A stretch of 64,000 nucleotides of DNA, from assembly GCA_014871385.1 (NCBI GenBank), contig CM026428.1:10274772-10338771 (forward strand). Direction: 5' to 3'. The stretch's first letter is position 1, and each line of letters starts with the position of its first letter. The DNA is from Ceratodon purpureus (lineage: Eukaryota > Streptophyta > Bryopsida > Pseudoditrichales > Ditrichaceae). The notes beneath the pieces were generated by a model. The model was not told the origin of the DNA and made no database searches. It saw only the letters and a list, made by a program, of their open reading frames with translations. Below, piece by piece: positions 35,748 through 47,103 of this stretch. Made by a program: the position numbers and the translations under genes.

Positions 35748-37391
35748 ATGACAACTCAACCCAACAACATCTCTAGCACTAGAAAACTTTTTGAAAGTAA
35801 TGTTGAAAGTCTTGCTGAATTGTCATCTAGTCAAAAGCGTCCAGTCTTGGCTGTGCCTCTCTCTAGCCAAAAGAAGGTCAAGGGCAAAGCATCTGAGATG
35901 CAACGCCCTCCCTTTTGGTTGGGGTTTCATGCATTGAATTGTTTGGCAATTGAACAAAAAGGCCCCAAAGAGCCTTCATACTCTGCAAGTGAGTTGGTTA
36001 GGCTTGGGATGACTCATGAAGATGCACTTGAGTATGTAGAGGCAACTCCATCCTTTCCTTATGTCCTTCAAGATGAGTGGCCATCTAAAAGGGCGGATGG
36101 AAAGGATGGTGGACATTTCAACCTCACACAATTACCACATGACGTGGAAATTGATGAGTTTGGATTTGCCTTGGACTACCAAATAGCGATCTTTTTTGAG
36201 ATAGGGGAAAAAGTCATCCTGAGGGATGAAGTTTTTGCTTGGACTATGGATAGGCTCAAAGCGATGGAAATTGAACTAGACGATCTTTTGGGAGAACCAT
36301 TGGCAGTCATGTGCTTCCATGGTTTGAAGAGATGGAGTAGATCCTTGAAATTCAATCTCAAAAATCTCGAAAAGGATGGTTCAATACTCCTCCAAGGCAT
36401 TCGACTCTTCATCCTAAAAGTGGATGATACTACTTTTTGGAGAGGGAAAGTATGCAAATCGTTTGATGCTATAGCCATTGCAAGCCTCCTATTTGTCCGA
36501 GTTGCAAGCCCTAGTTTGAAGGGTAAAAAATGGTTTGAAATGTTTGAAGAGCTTATGGTTGATAGTTTCAATAGAGGTTTTGACTTTGAAGTCACAAACA
36601 TCCAAAAGAATGACTTGGCTAACTTTGCATGGATTAAAACCCCATCCCCAGAGGAGGCTAAACGTCTCAAACTTCACAAGGTCTCATTCTGGAATGAAAT
36701 CATTGATGTGAAGTTTGCAAGTACGGAAAAGATCTCCGAGGATGATAAAGCAAAGAAAAACGCCGTTGTCCTCATTGCCAAAAATCTCAATAAGACCAAG
36801 TCCATTGAGATGTTGGAAGAAGGAATCAAGTCATATATGGGGGTTGGCAATGTTGTAAGCACCTTTTTCCGCCTAGAAAAAGGAAAGCATGTAGGCACTT
36901 GCAATGTGCAATGCCTAAATGCCACAGTTTACAAGAAGCATGTCAAACAAAGTGCAAAAATACTCAACAAATGGGTAGAATTTGCACCACACCCCAAAAG
37001 TTTGGATGGAGTAAGTGCACCATCTAGTGCTGAATTAGTAAGACTAGGGTTTGCAGATGTCAATACCGCCTTAGCAAATACCATTAAAGCCCTTGAAAAT
37101 GGACCATCTAGTGGATATTCCAAGACGGATCTTCACAAGATGGTAGAAGATGCGGTTTCCAAAGGCACAACAACAACAATGGTGGAGATTCGGAAGGAGA
37201 TGAGCACACTCAAGGAAGAGATAGTAATCGAAGCAAGAACATATGCAGACAAGGTACAAGCAGAATCTAACAAAAACTCAAGGTATCAAATTGAACAATT
37301 GAAAAAACAAATGATGTTTACTCTTGAAGCCGTTCAAGCAGACCATCCAAGCACCACGGAAATAGAAGGATGCATGGACTTGACAAACTAG
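35748..37391 (+). CDS. LINE ORF1-like protein, about 547 residues
   Basis: An ATG at 35748 lies directly after a TTGTTACAG acceptor-like sequence, so I prefer it to the longer frame that is open from 35100. Residues from about 335 on contain an RRM-like stretch (KKNAVVLIAKNLNKTKSIEM, then NVVSTFFRLEKGKHVGTCNV). The last 100 residues form a coiled coil (VEIRKEMSTLKEEIVIEART). That order resembles ORF1 proteins of plant L1-like LINEs, which bind RNA and assemble the retrotransposition particle. The N-terminal half has no recognised domain. The frame is intact and ends 758 bp before ORF2. Confidence 0.55.
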   Translation: MTTQPNNISSTRKLFESNVESLAELSSSQKRPVLAVPLSSQKKVKGKASEMQRPPFWLGFHALNCLAIEQKGPKEPSYSASELVRLGMTHEDALEYVEATPSFPYVLQDEWPSKRADGKDGGHFNLTQLPHDVEIDEFGFALDYQIAIFFEIGEKVILRDEVFAWTMDRLKAMEIELDDLLGEPLAVMCFHGLKRWSRSLKFNLKNLEKDGSILLQGIRLFILKVDDTTFWRGKVCKSFDAIAIASLLFVRVASPSLKGKKWFEMFEELMVDSFNRGFDFEVTNIQKNDLANFAWIKTPSPEEAKRLKLHKVSFWNEIIDVKFASTEKISEDDKAKKNAVVLIAKNLNKTKSIEMLEEGIKSYMGVGNVVSTFFRLEKGKHVGTCNVQCLNATVYKKHVKQSAKILNKWVEFAPHPKSLDGVSAPSSAELVRLGFADVNTALANTIKALENGPSSGYSKTDLHKMVEDAVSKGTTTTMVEIRKEMSTLKEEIVIEARTYADKVQAESNKNSRYQIEQLKKQMMFTLEAVQADHPSTTEIEGCMDLTN

Positions 37392-37529
37392 TTACTTCAG
37401 ATGTAGCGACGGTAAACTTATATTATATAGTATATTTACATACTAAAAACAAAAAACAAAAAACAATAAATAAATTATCTATAGATACTACCATTCAAAA
37501 AGAATACATATCATCTCCAATTCATCTAA

Positions 37530-37870
37530 AAATTAAAATTCATCAAAAATCTAAAATTCATCCAAAATCTAAAATTCATCCAAAATCTAAAATCCATCCA
37601 AAATCTAAAATCCATCCTAAATACAGATTTCATTCAAAAGGCAAAATTCATCCAAATTCTAAAAATCATCCAAAATACAAAATTCATCCAAAATCTAAAA
37701 ATCATCCAAAATGCAGTATTCATTCAAAATACAAAATTCATCCAAAATACAAAATTCATCCAAAATACAAAATTCATTCAAAAACAAAAAAAGATCCAAA
37801 ATACAGAATTCATCCAAAATCCACAAATCATCCAAAATACAAAAAACATCCAATCCCCAAAGATCATTCG
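37530..37870 (+). repeat. 18-bp minisatellite between LINE ORF1 and ORF2
   Basis: Units of the form AAAATTCATCCAAAATCT repeat about 18 times with substitutions. Because the period is a multiple of three, the array is open in two frames (KIHPKS and KIQNSS type repeats). Its position just before the ORF2 ATG suggests part of an inter-ORF spacer; coding use is unproven. Confidence 0.85.
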
Positions 37871-38148
37871 AAATCCAAATTCATCCAAAATTTAAAGTTT
37901 ATTCAAAAAACAAGATTGATCCAAAATCCAAAATATATCAAAGCCTCAGATTTCACCCAAAATACCTATCACACCCTGAATCTAAAATCCATCATAAAAT
38001 ACATGTAAAACTAAAAACCAACCAAAACCATATGCCTCATCTAGAAATCAAAAGTCTTCCCAAACTAAGAATTCACTCAAGACCAAAAATTCACATAATA
38101 ACAGACACTATACAAAAACAAAATATCTTAAACAAACACTCGACGACC

Positions 38149-39460
38149 ATGGCCTATCAACACCTCAAACAAATAGAATACGCTTATCTACATCACGAGA
38201 AATTAGAAAACGTAAGAAACACAAAACAACACATATACAATTGGTTTGCTAACAAAATTACAAACCAATCAACCGAATTCACTACAAACTCACATTACCT
38301 ACCTGCACATTTAGAACAAATAAAACCTGCATTACCTAATCTATTCAACACAACAAAATTCATAACAACAAAATATTATAAATTAAATTATAAAAACCCT
38401 AAAACTAATACCTACCAAGGATACTACTTCATCAACAAATTAGGATTACTCCAATGTGGAGATATAGAAACCAATCCTGGACCAATGCCCAACATACTAC
38501 GTACACACCCCACAGATCACAAAAAACGTGCTAGAAAATATTTTATCTCCAGTACAATAAAACTTCAATCAGATTACCAACACATAACAATATCATTTGC
38601 TCCTATCCTACATACAGACCATCCACTACATCACCAAGCAACTATCTCATTTCCATCCCTTCTCCAATACATACAAAGACAAAATCAATCACCACCTCCC
38701 CACATACTATATGCCCTAATCGTTACTATAAACCCATCAATAGATAAATGTAATACTATCCTATCAAATCCCCGCGCACACCACTTCAACGATATATGGA
38801 CAAATACAATACTCATTTGACTCTGCAATCTCAACAACCCGCCAAAAAGGCACATCTCTACAGACCATCCGTATACCAAATTCATCAATAATATCCAAGA
38901 ATTAATACTCCCAAAAAAATCAATACACAAAGAACTATACGAATTCATTCACAGTCAAGAAACCCCTCCCACACACGCTACACTCCAAAGAAAATTTCCA
39001 TTTCTCCCAAGCCAATTAATAACGGAATCACTCCGATGTCTTGAAAACATAAATGAATACTCACATCCACCCCCACTTCCAAACATCTCCACACCAGTAC
39101 CAAGAATAAATTCTACTACAAACCTCGAAGCTAACATAATCACTTGGAATGCATCATCACTTAATACAGCCTTACCAAACCTACAAAGTCTCATAAACAA
39201 CTCCATTGGAAATACAGCAATTATAAATATTCAAGAAACAAAACTGATAGCGATAAAATCCACAAAATACATACAAAATCTATTCCCTGAATACAAACTC
39301 ATCTTCAACAACACTCATGCCCTAACAAGATGCATACAGCGAAGAATGCCCTATACACCTGGAAGAGGAGGATTACTCACACTTATTCACAACAAATATG
39401 CATTCCCAGGTAACATTACTAAAATTCCCACCCCAGCAAACATATCCCCATATCTATAGA
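38149..39460 (+). pseudogene. LINE ORF2 N-terminal part with 2A-like peptide and endonuclease N-half
   Basis: ATG at 38149 sits in ACCATGG, an optimal initiation context. After 111 residues comes GLLQCGDIETNPGP (38443-38484), matching the 2A consensus D-x-E-x-NPG/P, so a ~111-residue leader would be released co-translationally. A TGA at 38818 interrupts the frame, which otherwise stays open to a TAG at about 39460. NIITWNASSLNTALPNLQSL and IINIQETKL around 39,130-39,245 match the first strands and the QETK motif of APE-type endonucleases. The leader peptide has no recognisable domain. Confidence 0.7.
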
Positions 39461-39489
39461 TAATAAAAATAATACATATACATATACAT

Positions 39490-39880
39490 AAAAATATCTA
39501 CAGATACACCTTGGCTAATTATCCACATGTACATGCCTACTCATCTAGAAGATATACGTCTTATTCCCCACCTCAAAACCACAATCACTAACCAAATTGC
39601 TGCACATCCAAACCACACATACATCCTATGTGGCGATTTCAACCGTGACATTGCACTCATTGGAAGGCAAAATCACAACAATAAGTTAATAACACACCAC
39701 CACAAGATGGAGACATCCAGTGGAAAAACTTCACCACATCACTTAACTTCAAATACCTTCCAACAAACATTCACTTCTCCAGACAAGGCGGATATAACTA
39801 TACATCAACCAGCCTTATAGACGGGTTCTACATAAACTCAACAGATAACAGCAGATTCACTTCCACCACAAATATAAATA
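39490..39880 (+). pseudogene. LINE endonuclease C-half, frameshifted
   Basis: In another plus frame, WLIIHMYMPTHLEDIRLI and YILCGDFNRDI follow; the GDFN motif is a catalytic motif of APE-type nucleases. The frame is lost at about 39,818. The final SDHYPV motif (catalytic Asp-His) reappears in the next frame at 39,892. At least two indels separate these parts. Confidence 0.7.
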
Positions 39881-42195
39881 TGAATCTAAACTCAGACCAC
39901 TATCCAGTTACCTTACATATCCCACAAAACACATTACTAGCTAGGCCCCCACCGCCAGTAACTACCACTGAAATCAGAATACTTAATCCAATCCCAAAAG
40001 AAAATTTAGAAAAATTTAAAATAGAATTCTTTGAAAGAAACTCTATAAAAATAAATGAATTAACATTATTATTAGAAAACCACGACCACCTCACACAAGA
40101 TCAATGGGAAACAGCCTGTACATCCCTAGATGAAATTATAAACAAAATCTCAGAAACTATTGAAAACACCTGCAAAGCACCTCCACTACCAAATCTAACT
40201 AATAGAACTGCACAACAAGGTGGTTTTTTACCCCGAAAACTCGCCAAAGAATGGAAAAAACACCTTGCTACATACCATCTCATCAGAAAAACTATATACA
40301 TCCCTAAACACAACCCACAATGGCAAACACACCCTATCATGAACGAAATACGTAATCACCAAAATGTACAAATTCCTCATCCTCCAATAATAGATACTAT
40401 ACCAAACGAATGGATAGACATCATAGCCGCTATAGCAAAAACCGCCAACAAAGAAGCTAGAAAAATTACAACAAAATATACTAAAGACTGTATTCACAAA
40501 GCAGTCTCAAAATACCGCTAAATGTATGAAAAAAGCCCCAAGAAAATAAATAGAAAAGTCTTCAAAAATTCTGAAACTTCACCCCTAGACTCCATCATTG
40601 ACAGACAAAATAATATTCTAACCAGCCCTGAAGATATTGCGCAAGAAATACACATTCAACAATCTATCAGTAACCGCCCTACAGTTCCCACATGCCACTA
40701 TCAAAATATCCATCAACCTCACTGTACATGCAGTGTTAGACAATACCCATGGCACGACTTAGAAGGATTCATAATTGACCAACGCGGTGAACCAGAAATT
40801 CCTCTACACACATACTTCGATCAAGAAACCTACGACTTCTGCCTTAAAAACCTAGGAAATAACAAATCCCCAGGCCCTGACAAAATCCCCAACTCAATCC
40901 TGAAAAACATGCCTCCACAATTCCACAAATTACTCCTTTTATTTTTCAAACATTGTTACAAACAAAAACAAATCCCAGCATCATGGAAAACTAGCCTAAC
41001 AGTTTTATTATATAAAAAAGGTGACCCATTTCAATTAACCAATCATAGACCTATTGCACTAGCAAACACAATTTACAAACTTTTTACTAGTACATTAACT
41101 TCCATCCTCTCCGCCTATGGTGAAAAACACCAAATCTTACACGACAGTCAAGAAGGATTTAGAGCAGAACGAGGAACTTCCAGGCAACTTCAAATCCTCA
41201 TTGCAGCACTAGAAGATGCGAGATTTACAAACCAAGACATATACATCCTATATATAGACTTCAAAAATGCCTTCGGCTCTATCGATCATGCAAGACTCCT
41301 AGCCATTATGAAAGACCTTGGATACCCTTCTGATGCTACAAATCTAGTCGGAAACATTTACTCACAATCCTCCACCATATACTCTGGAGAACACTTTGGC
41401 AAAACTCTACCAATTCCCATTCAAAGACGAACAATACAAGGAGATACACTCAGCCCTTATTTATTTATAATATTTCTAGAACCTCTTCTAAGATGGCTAC
41501 AACAAAGAGATAATGGTTACACCTTTGGCACCTCCAAAGTTACAATCTCCTCCGCAGCATACGCTGATGACCTTGCAGCAATTGCCAACAAACTAAAACC
41601 CCAACTAAATAAATTAGATAAATTCTGTGAATGGGCAGGAATGGACCTCGGAATCTCTAAATGTGCAGTAACCGGATGCCTTAACAAATCCAAAATGAAC
41701 CCAATAGCATTCAAAGCCCAAATACAAGCCACCAACATAAACTTTAGAAATCAACGGCTATCAGTTTTGGACCAACATGAACCATACACATATCTTGGCA
41801 TAAACTTAGCTCCATCTCTAAAATGGGGAACACAAATAAACACCACCACCGCTAAAGTCGTCAAACAATGTCAAGCCCTTGTATCCTGCCCAGCCACTAT
41901 GAAACAAAAAATTAGTATGGCAGATACAATGATACGTGCCGGAATAGCATACAACTTTTACGCAGTACCATATTCCATACCAGCCATTAAAAAACTAGAC
42001 AAAAAGATCATAGCGCACAACAAAACAATATGTGGATTACCAAAATGTACCTCTAATGTTGCCACACAACTCCCACATAACCTATTCGGTATAGAAGCAT
42101 TCTCATTAAAAAATGCATACTTAAGATGCATTGGAGAACAACTACAAAATGCCCTTAACGATAAAGTAGACTTGGAAAAATTTATTGCGGATTGA
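39880..42195 (+). pseudogene. LINE ORF2 reverse transcriptase region
   Basis: The frame starts with the end of the endonuclease (LNSDHYPVTLHI), has one TAA at 40519-40521, and continues into reverse transcriptase. NNKSPGPDKIPNSIL, HRPIALANTIYKLF, QEGFRAERGTS, YIDFKNAFGSIDH, IQGDTLSPYLF and AYADDLAAI are the expected motifs in order. The polymerase aspartates are in YIDF and YADD (41560-41571). The frame is lost near 42,187 by a small indel. This enzyme would copy the element RNA at a nicked target. Apart from the stop and indel the sequence is well preserved, so the copy is probably fairly young. Confidence 0.85.
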
Positions 42196-42728
42196 TACAA
42201 TTTATACTTGCAAGATTTGGAGGCTCCGAAGAAATACACCGCATTAAATACCAACACTGCGTGAGATCACCCATCACTAGGACACTATTTCTACTCAAAC
42301 ATGAAGCCGGTGTCCACCTTAAAAGTACAATAGATTGCTTTCTATTAAATCCATCCCAACTAGAAACGGCATGGATGAAAGAAGCACAAGACCTACATGG
42401 CCTTAATCCCAACACATCTTTCAAATTATTACAAAAACTACTATCACATAATATAATAAAACTAGAACAAATAACCATGCCTAATAGCACCACCCTAATG
42501 AACCCAGATGACTTTAAAATATACCACTGCAATCCCACAAAACTCATCAAAAGTGTTCTAAACCTTGCCAACCAACTATTTTGCTACCCTTCTTGCCACC
42601 ACAGATGCCACCCTCCATGCCGGTTTCATCACCTCCCAAGAACTCTAAAATATGACTACACTATATTAAACCACAGTATCCTCCCCCTACAACTCACCCC
42701 CCCTATAAATCCACCTAAGCCTCCTATC
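42192..42728 (+). pseudogene. LINE ORF2, segment between reverse transcriptase and the hAT insertion
   Basis: This continues ORF2 in a shifted frame (ARFGGSEEIHRIKYQ, then FLLKHEAGVHLKS), as in the thumb and connection regions of other LINEs. It is interrupted at 42728 by the hAT. The frame at CCT ATC resumes exactly after the second copy of the 8-bp duplication at 47103. Confidence 0.7.
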
Positions 42729-42745
42729 CAGCGTTTTTTATAACT
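42721..42745 (+). repeat. hAT left target duplication and terminal repeat
   Basis: CTCCTATC is followed by CAGCGTTTTTTATAACT. The duplication recurs exactly at 47096-47103. Confidence 0.9.
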
Positions 42746-43461
42746 GGCACCATACGGCCAGATTGCACCGTAATTCCACGTCTGGCTACAAATACTATGA
42801 AAAATATGGATGAAAAATTGTCTTTTTCGCCATGAACACCCCCATTCATCGGGAAGTGGTGCTTGTCTGCGTCAAAGGCATGGTGTCACCTCGCAGCCTT
42901 CGCCAGTACGCACGACGTCTCAAATCGTGCTAGCACCATGTCACATGATGGACTCGCCATCCAGCCCACTCATTCCAGAAATCCCATGGTTTCTTCGCCA
43001 TTCTCAATGTAACATAAGGCCCCTCATCGCCTGCATTGTATTCAGTGTTCCTCCCCTCCATACTTAGTCGCCAGGTTTAGAAATCTCGGAGCATTATTGT
43101 TGTGTGTGGCCTTCGCCACTTGAGGCGCTCATCGTGCTACCTTATGTGCCTATTTGCGATGTTGTGTCAGATGGTTTTCGCCATGGTTGTTGCAATTTCG
43201 GGAATCCTTGTGTCAGGGTTAGGATGCATTTAGCCTGTTGCTGAGAATGACGTGCGCCCATGCCGAAGGAAGCTGCAACGGCCGCTTGTTGCAGGTTCGT
43301 GAACGTTGGCTGATCCCATCTTGGTGCTTCTCATTTAAACCCAGCATTTGCAATCGGTATTCACTTCATTCCAGTTCTTGCTCTTCATTGTTTCTGTGTA
43401 TTGCGGTTTTGAAATCAGTTTTGGGTTTTCTGGGATCTTTTCTAATTCGTGTTCTCTTTTG

Positions 43462-46400
43462 ATGTCGAGGATGAGGGGTTCATCTGCTATGGAGGACAGT
43501 GGCCAGGAGCAACTTCGCGCACCGACTGAGAAGACCTTGAGGGAGCAGGCAGAAGAGAAGAAGAGGAAGGCGGCACTAAAGCTGAAGCGAAAGAGAGAGA
43601 AGGAAGAAAAGAAGGAGCGGACAAGGGTTAGGGCCGAGAAGAAGAAGAGGATGGAGGATGCCCTTGCTGAGAAGATGAAGTTGCAACTTGGGAAGAAGAG
43701 GAAGCTCCCAATCACGCCTTCGCCAGCGGGAGAGATGACGCAGAGGTTCAAGGCGAAGCAGAAGACGACGATGGACATGTACTTCAGCAGCAGTCGCAAC
43801 AAGGATGATGGAGCCTGGCCGTTGGCGTGGGTTTCTGACCAGTCGACGCCTTCAAATCCGATCTCTCTGAGTTCGGACTCAGCTGCCGAAGATTTGCTTC
43901 ACATGGCCTCGTCCGGCCCCTCTCAAGAGACCATTAGTGTGTCCCAAGACAACTCAAACCCTGGTTCTAGCTCTGATGGGGAGGGTGGGATGATGGACAT
44001 GCTCAATGAGCAAGCTCGCTCACTGCAGCTGTGTGAGCCTGAGGTCAACTTCTCTTCGTTGAGAGAGTTGTCCGATTCTGATGATGAATCAGATGACGAC
44101 GGTCCTCCACCTCCCAAGAAGAGGAAGAACTATGAGTGTACCAGAAAATTCCAAATGGTTTGGACTGCCAAATTGCCGTGGGCCGAGGGCATATTGGCTC
44201 CTGATGGTGTCTTGCACATGGTCAAGTGTGTGCCTTGCTCTGAATTCAGCAAGAAACCTTGCATATTGGCAGCCAAGTGGGATACATTGGTAAAACATGA
44301 AGGAAGAAGGACAGCAGAAAAAGACATGCCGAGGTATGGTGTCAAGAAGGGGGAGTTTTACATTGCCAAGGATTGTCGACACAGGATGAACATGAGATTG
44401 GCCTTGTCAAAGCAACCTGCCACTGTCCTCCAGCAAGTAGTGAACACCACTAACCGGCTTGAAAGGGATAAGAAAAAGGTCCAATTCGCAACACTATTTC
44501 AGATTCTTCAGAATGGTAGGCCTTTGGTTGAATTTGAAAGTCGTTTTGACTCTTGAGCTTTATGACTTCTTGCAGATGCCCAATAACCCCCAAAAGCATT
44601 GGTCTGACAATGGGGGTTGGGATATGGCCGAGTGCATATATGCACAAGTTCGGAAAGCAATTCAGCAGGCTGTTAGTTCCGCTAATTTCATTGCATTGAC
44701 AGCAGATGAGGTGACCACAAATGACAACAGCAATTGGATTTCAATCCATGTCTATGTGGTCAAAAAATTTGTGAGAATCCCTTATCTGCTGTCTCTGCAA
44801 AAGATAGTAGACGACACCGGATCTGACAACCTAACTAGTTTGCTGTTGAAGGCTCTTGAAACTGAAGGGGGGCTCGTAGGGGAAGATGTCTTTTCGAAGC
44901 TTCTTTGCTTTGGAGCAGACGGCGTTGCTGCTTTCCATGGTGTGCACAAAGGAGTGACCAAGCAGATGCAGCAGGGGGCCGCACCTTTTCTAATCGGTGT
45001 CCATTGCCATGCCCACCGGCTGCAACTTGCAGTCAAGACTCTTTCAGACATGTTGTGTATGCAGAGCATAGAGAAGGTGTTGGCAAAGACATACAACTAT
45101 TTCGCACACTCCCCCAAGAGGCATCATGAGTTCGTTAAATTAGCTGAAGTAATGGAAACAAAAGGGGTTCGGCTTCTCAAGAACGTGAAGACTCGATGGG
45201 TTTTGATGATAGAGCCATTGCGCAGGCTGCTTGCTCAGTACCGCTTGGTGATGGCAAAAATGATTGAAGACATCGATGACAACAAAGATGCCAAAGTAAG
45301 TGATACTACAATTTTAATTTTTTTTTTTGTTGAAGTATTGTTGCTCGTTTACTGCTGCTGCTGGTTGGTTACTGCTGCTGCTAGTTCGTCCTTGCTCGCA
45401 GGTTCAGTTGTTGCTGGTTGTTTACTGCTGCTTGTGGCTGAGTTTGATGGACATGTACTTGTGGTGTGTTGTTGTAGGAGACCCTCGACCTTCTTCTTGA
45501 CCCGTACACCCTGCTTGGAATCACATGCATGCTGCCGCTTCTTGACAGCATCAACTGCCTCATGCAGTTTGCTCAAAAGCGGGATGTTTATGTGTGTGAT
45601 TTTGTGGCTGCTTTAAAGATCTGCGACATGCAGATTTTCTCTATGTATTTGGATCAGAAAACTGCTTTCAAGTCGGATGAATTCTGGGCTCATCGAGGAC
45701 TTGTTGAGCTTACCCACGAGAGCATTTTCTTGAAGTGGTGGCCAGACATGAACACTAATAGTGAGCATTTGGCCTTTATGGTCAATGGAGACAAACATTT
45801 TGCAAAGCATCTGATGAAGCCGCTTGATAAGGAAATGTACAGTTCACTTGTACTTCGAGTTCAAGCCGAGTGTGCTGGTACCTTACTACTCCCTCTACCT
45901 TTTTGTACAATTGCTAAAATGTTGTGTTTAGTCAATTCTGCTTGCAGTTTCTAACTCTGATCGGCTGGTTGTTTGATTCTTGGTGTGCAGTGGCTGCTGC
46001 TCAGGTGCAGCACGAGATGAAGTCTCGTTTCCCTGATCATGCAACCATGGACGCACTTGGTGTTGTTTACCCTCAGTTTTGGGCTCAAGGGGCTTCATCA
46101 CAAGGCAGCTTTTCTAAGCACCTTGATGTCCTCAAAGAGTACTATTGTGAGCCCAAGAACATTCAGACTCATAAGGGCCAGCGGCTCATTCCTCCGGTCC
46201 TGGATCAGTGGAAACTGGATACTCAGCAAGGGATGTTTAAGACTGCAATGATGAGCAACTGGGAACGTGCAATGGAGCCCCCATTCAACCTGAATCCCCT
46301 TACTAGGCTGTGGCGTTTGCTCAATGCCAATTCTCTCACCAATCACTTGTTTCCATAATATGTGAAGCTAGCTGAAATAGCAGTAGTTCACGTTCTAGGC

Positions 46401-46598
46401 AGTGTTGAGGATGAACGATGTTTTTCTTCCTTGGGTTTCCTCAAGAACAAAGTGAAGAACTCACTGGACGAGCATCTGCCCTTAGTTGTGACCATGTTCT
46501 TTCAGAAGATTTATGATCTGAGGACATTTCCTTACGATGCCACATACGACATGTGGTCTGAAAGGGCCAAGAAGAATGGCCGGCATATGGAAGGATAG
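43462..46598 (+). pseudogene. hAT transposase, disrupted
   Basis: Reading begins at ATG 43462 with a basic coiled N-terminus (KKRKAALKLKRKREK), a Ser-rich segment and a CxxC region with KWDTLVKHEG. Near 44,549 an extra 7 bp shift the frame, which then continues as ELYDFLQMPNNP. Catalytic-domain motifs FIALTADEVTTND and CFGADGVAAFHG follow. Exons end at 45295 (GTAAGT), run 45478-45877, then 45991 onward, all phase-consistent. A TAA at 46356 stops the frame just before the hAT C-terminal dimerisation block VKLAEIAVVHVLGSVEDERC (46362-46560). The intact protein would cut and paste its own element. The 7-bp shift and the stop make it inactive, though an active copy elsewhere could still move this one. 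Confidence 0.9.
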
Positions 46599-47095
46599 TT
46601 GCAGCTTAGAATGCAGCTTGTAGCAGTGTGATTTTAAGCACACATTCGGTTGTGCATGCTCTTGAAGCATCTACCTTCTTTTGTTTTCATTACTTTAAGC
46701 CAATTTAATGAACTTTGGTTTTGTTTGATGGTTTTAAACTTGTTTTTCTTATGTTGGGCGTCGGAGTGTGTTTGTTGGCTGTGCAGGTAGAGTTGGAGCG
46801 AGTTAGCATTTTTTTTTTCTCCTAAGTTGCCGTTTTAGCATTAGGAGTTTAAAAGTGGTTGCCAGTTTACTTAGAAACTTTTTCATTGTAGCCAGATAAG
46901 AACTTTGAACAATTTCACCTAGTCGCCATTTGCAATGAAAGTTAAAAAAAAAAACGGAGCCAAAGTGAACTGCTGTAAATGTAAATGGAGTTACAGTGAC
47001 ACTGTTTTAAAAAAAATTACTCGCCATTTCATTACCACAACTTGTCAAAATGTAGCCATGTGGGCGGAAGTTCAAAAAAAGTTTTAAAATCGCTG
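46599..47095. other. 3' region of the hAT
   Basis: This is untranslated and subterminal DNA with A/T homopolymers and CGCCATTT motifs; it contains no frame. Confidence 0.6.
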
Positions 47096-47103
47096 CTCCT
47101 ATC

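Larger units (their letters stand above)
42729..47095 (+). mobile_element. hAT transposon, 4,367 bp, inserted in the LINE
   Basis: The ends are CAGCGTTTTTTATAACT at 42729 and, on the opposite strand from 47095, CAGCGATTTTAAAACTT: an imperfect ~17-bp inverted repeat. The flanking 8 bp CTCCTATC are identical (42721-42728 and 47096-47103), as expected for hAT. A TTCGCCA-type motif is repeated many times in the left 500 bp and recurs near 46,923 and 47,021, fitting hAT subterminal repeats. It encodes a damaged hAT transposase. Removing the element and one duplication restores the LINE frame, so the insertion is younger than the LINE. Confidence 0.95.
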
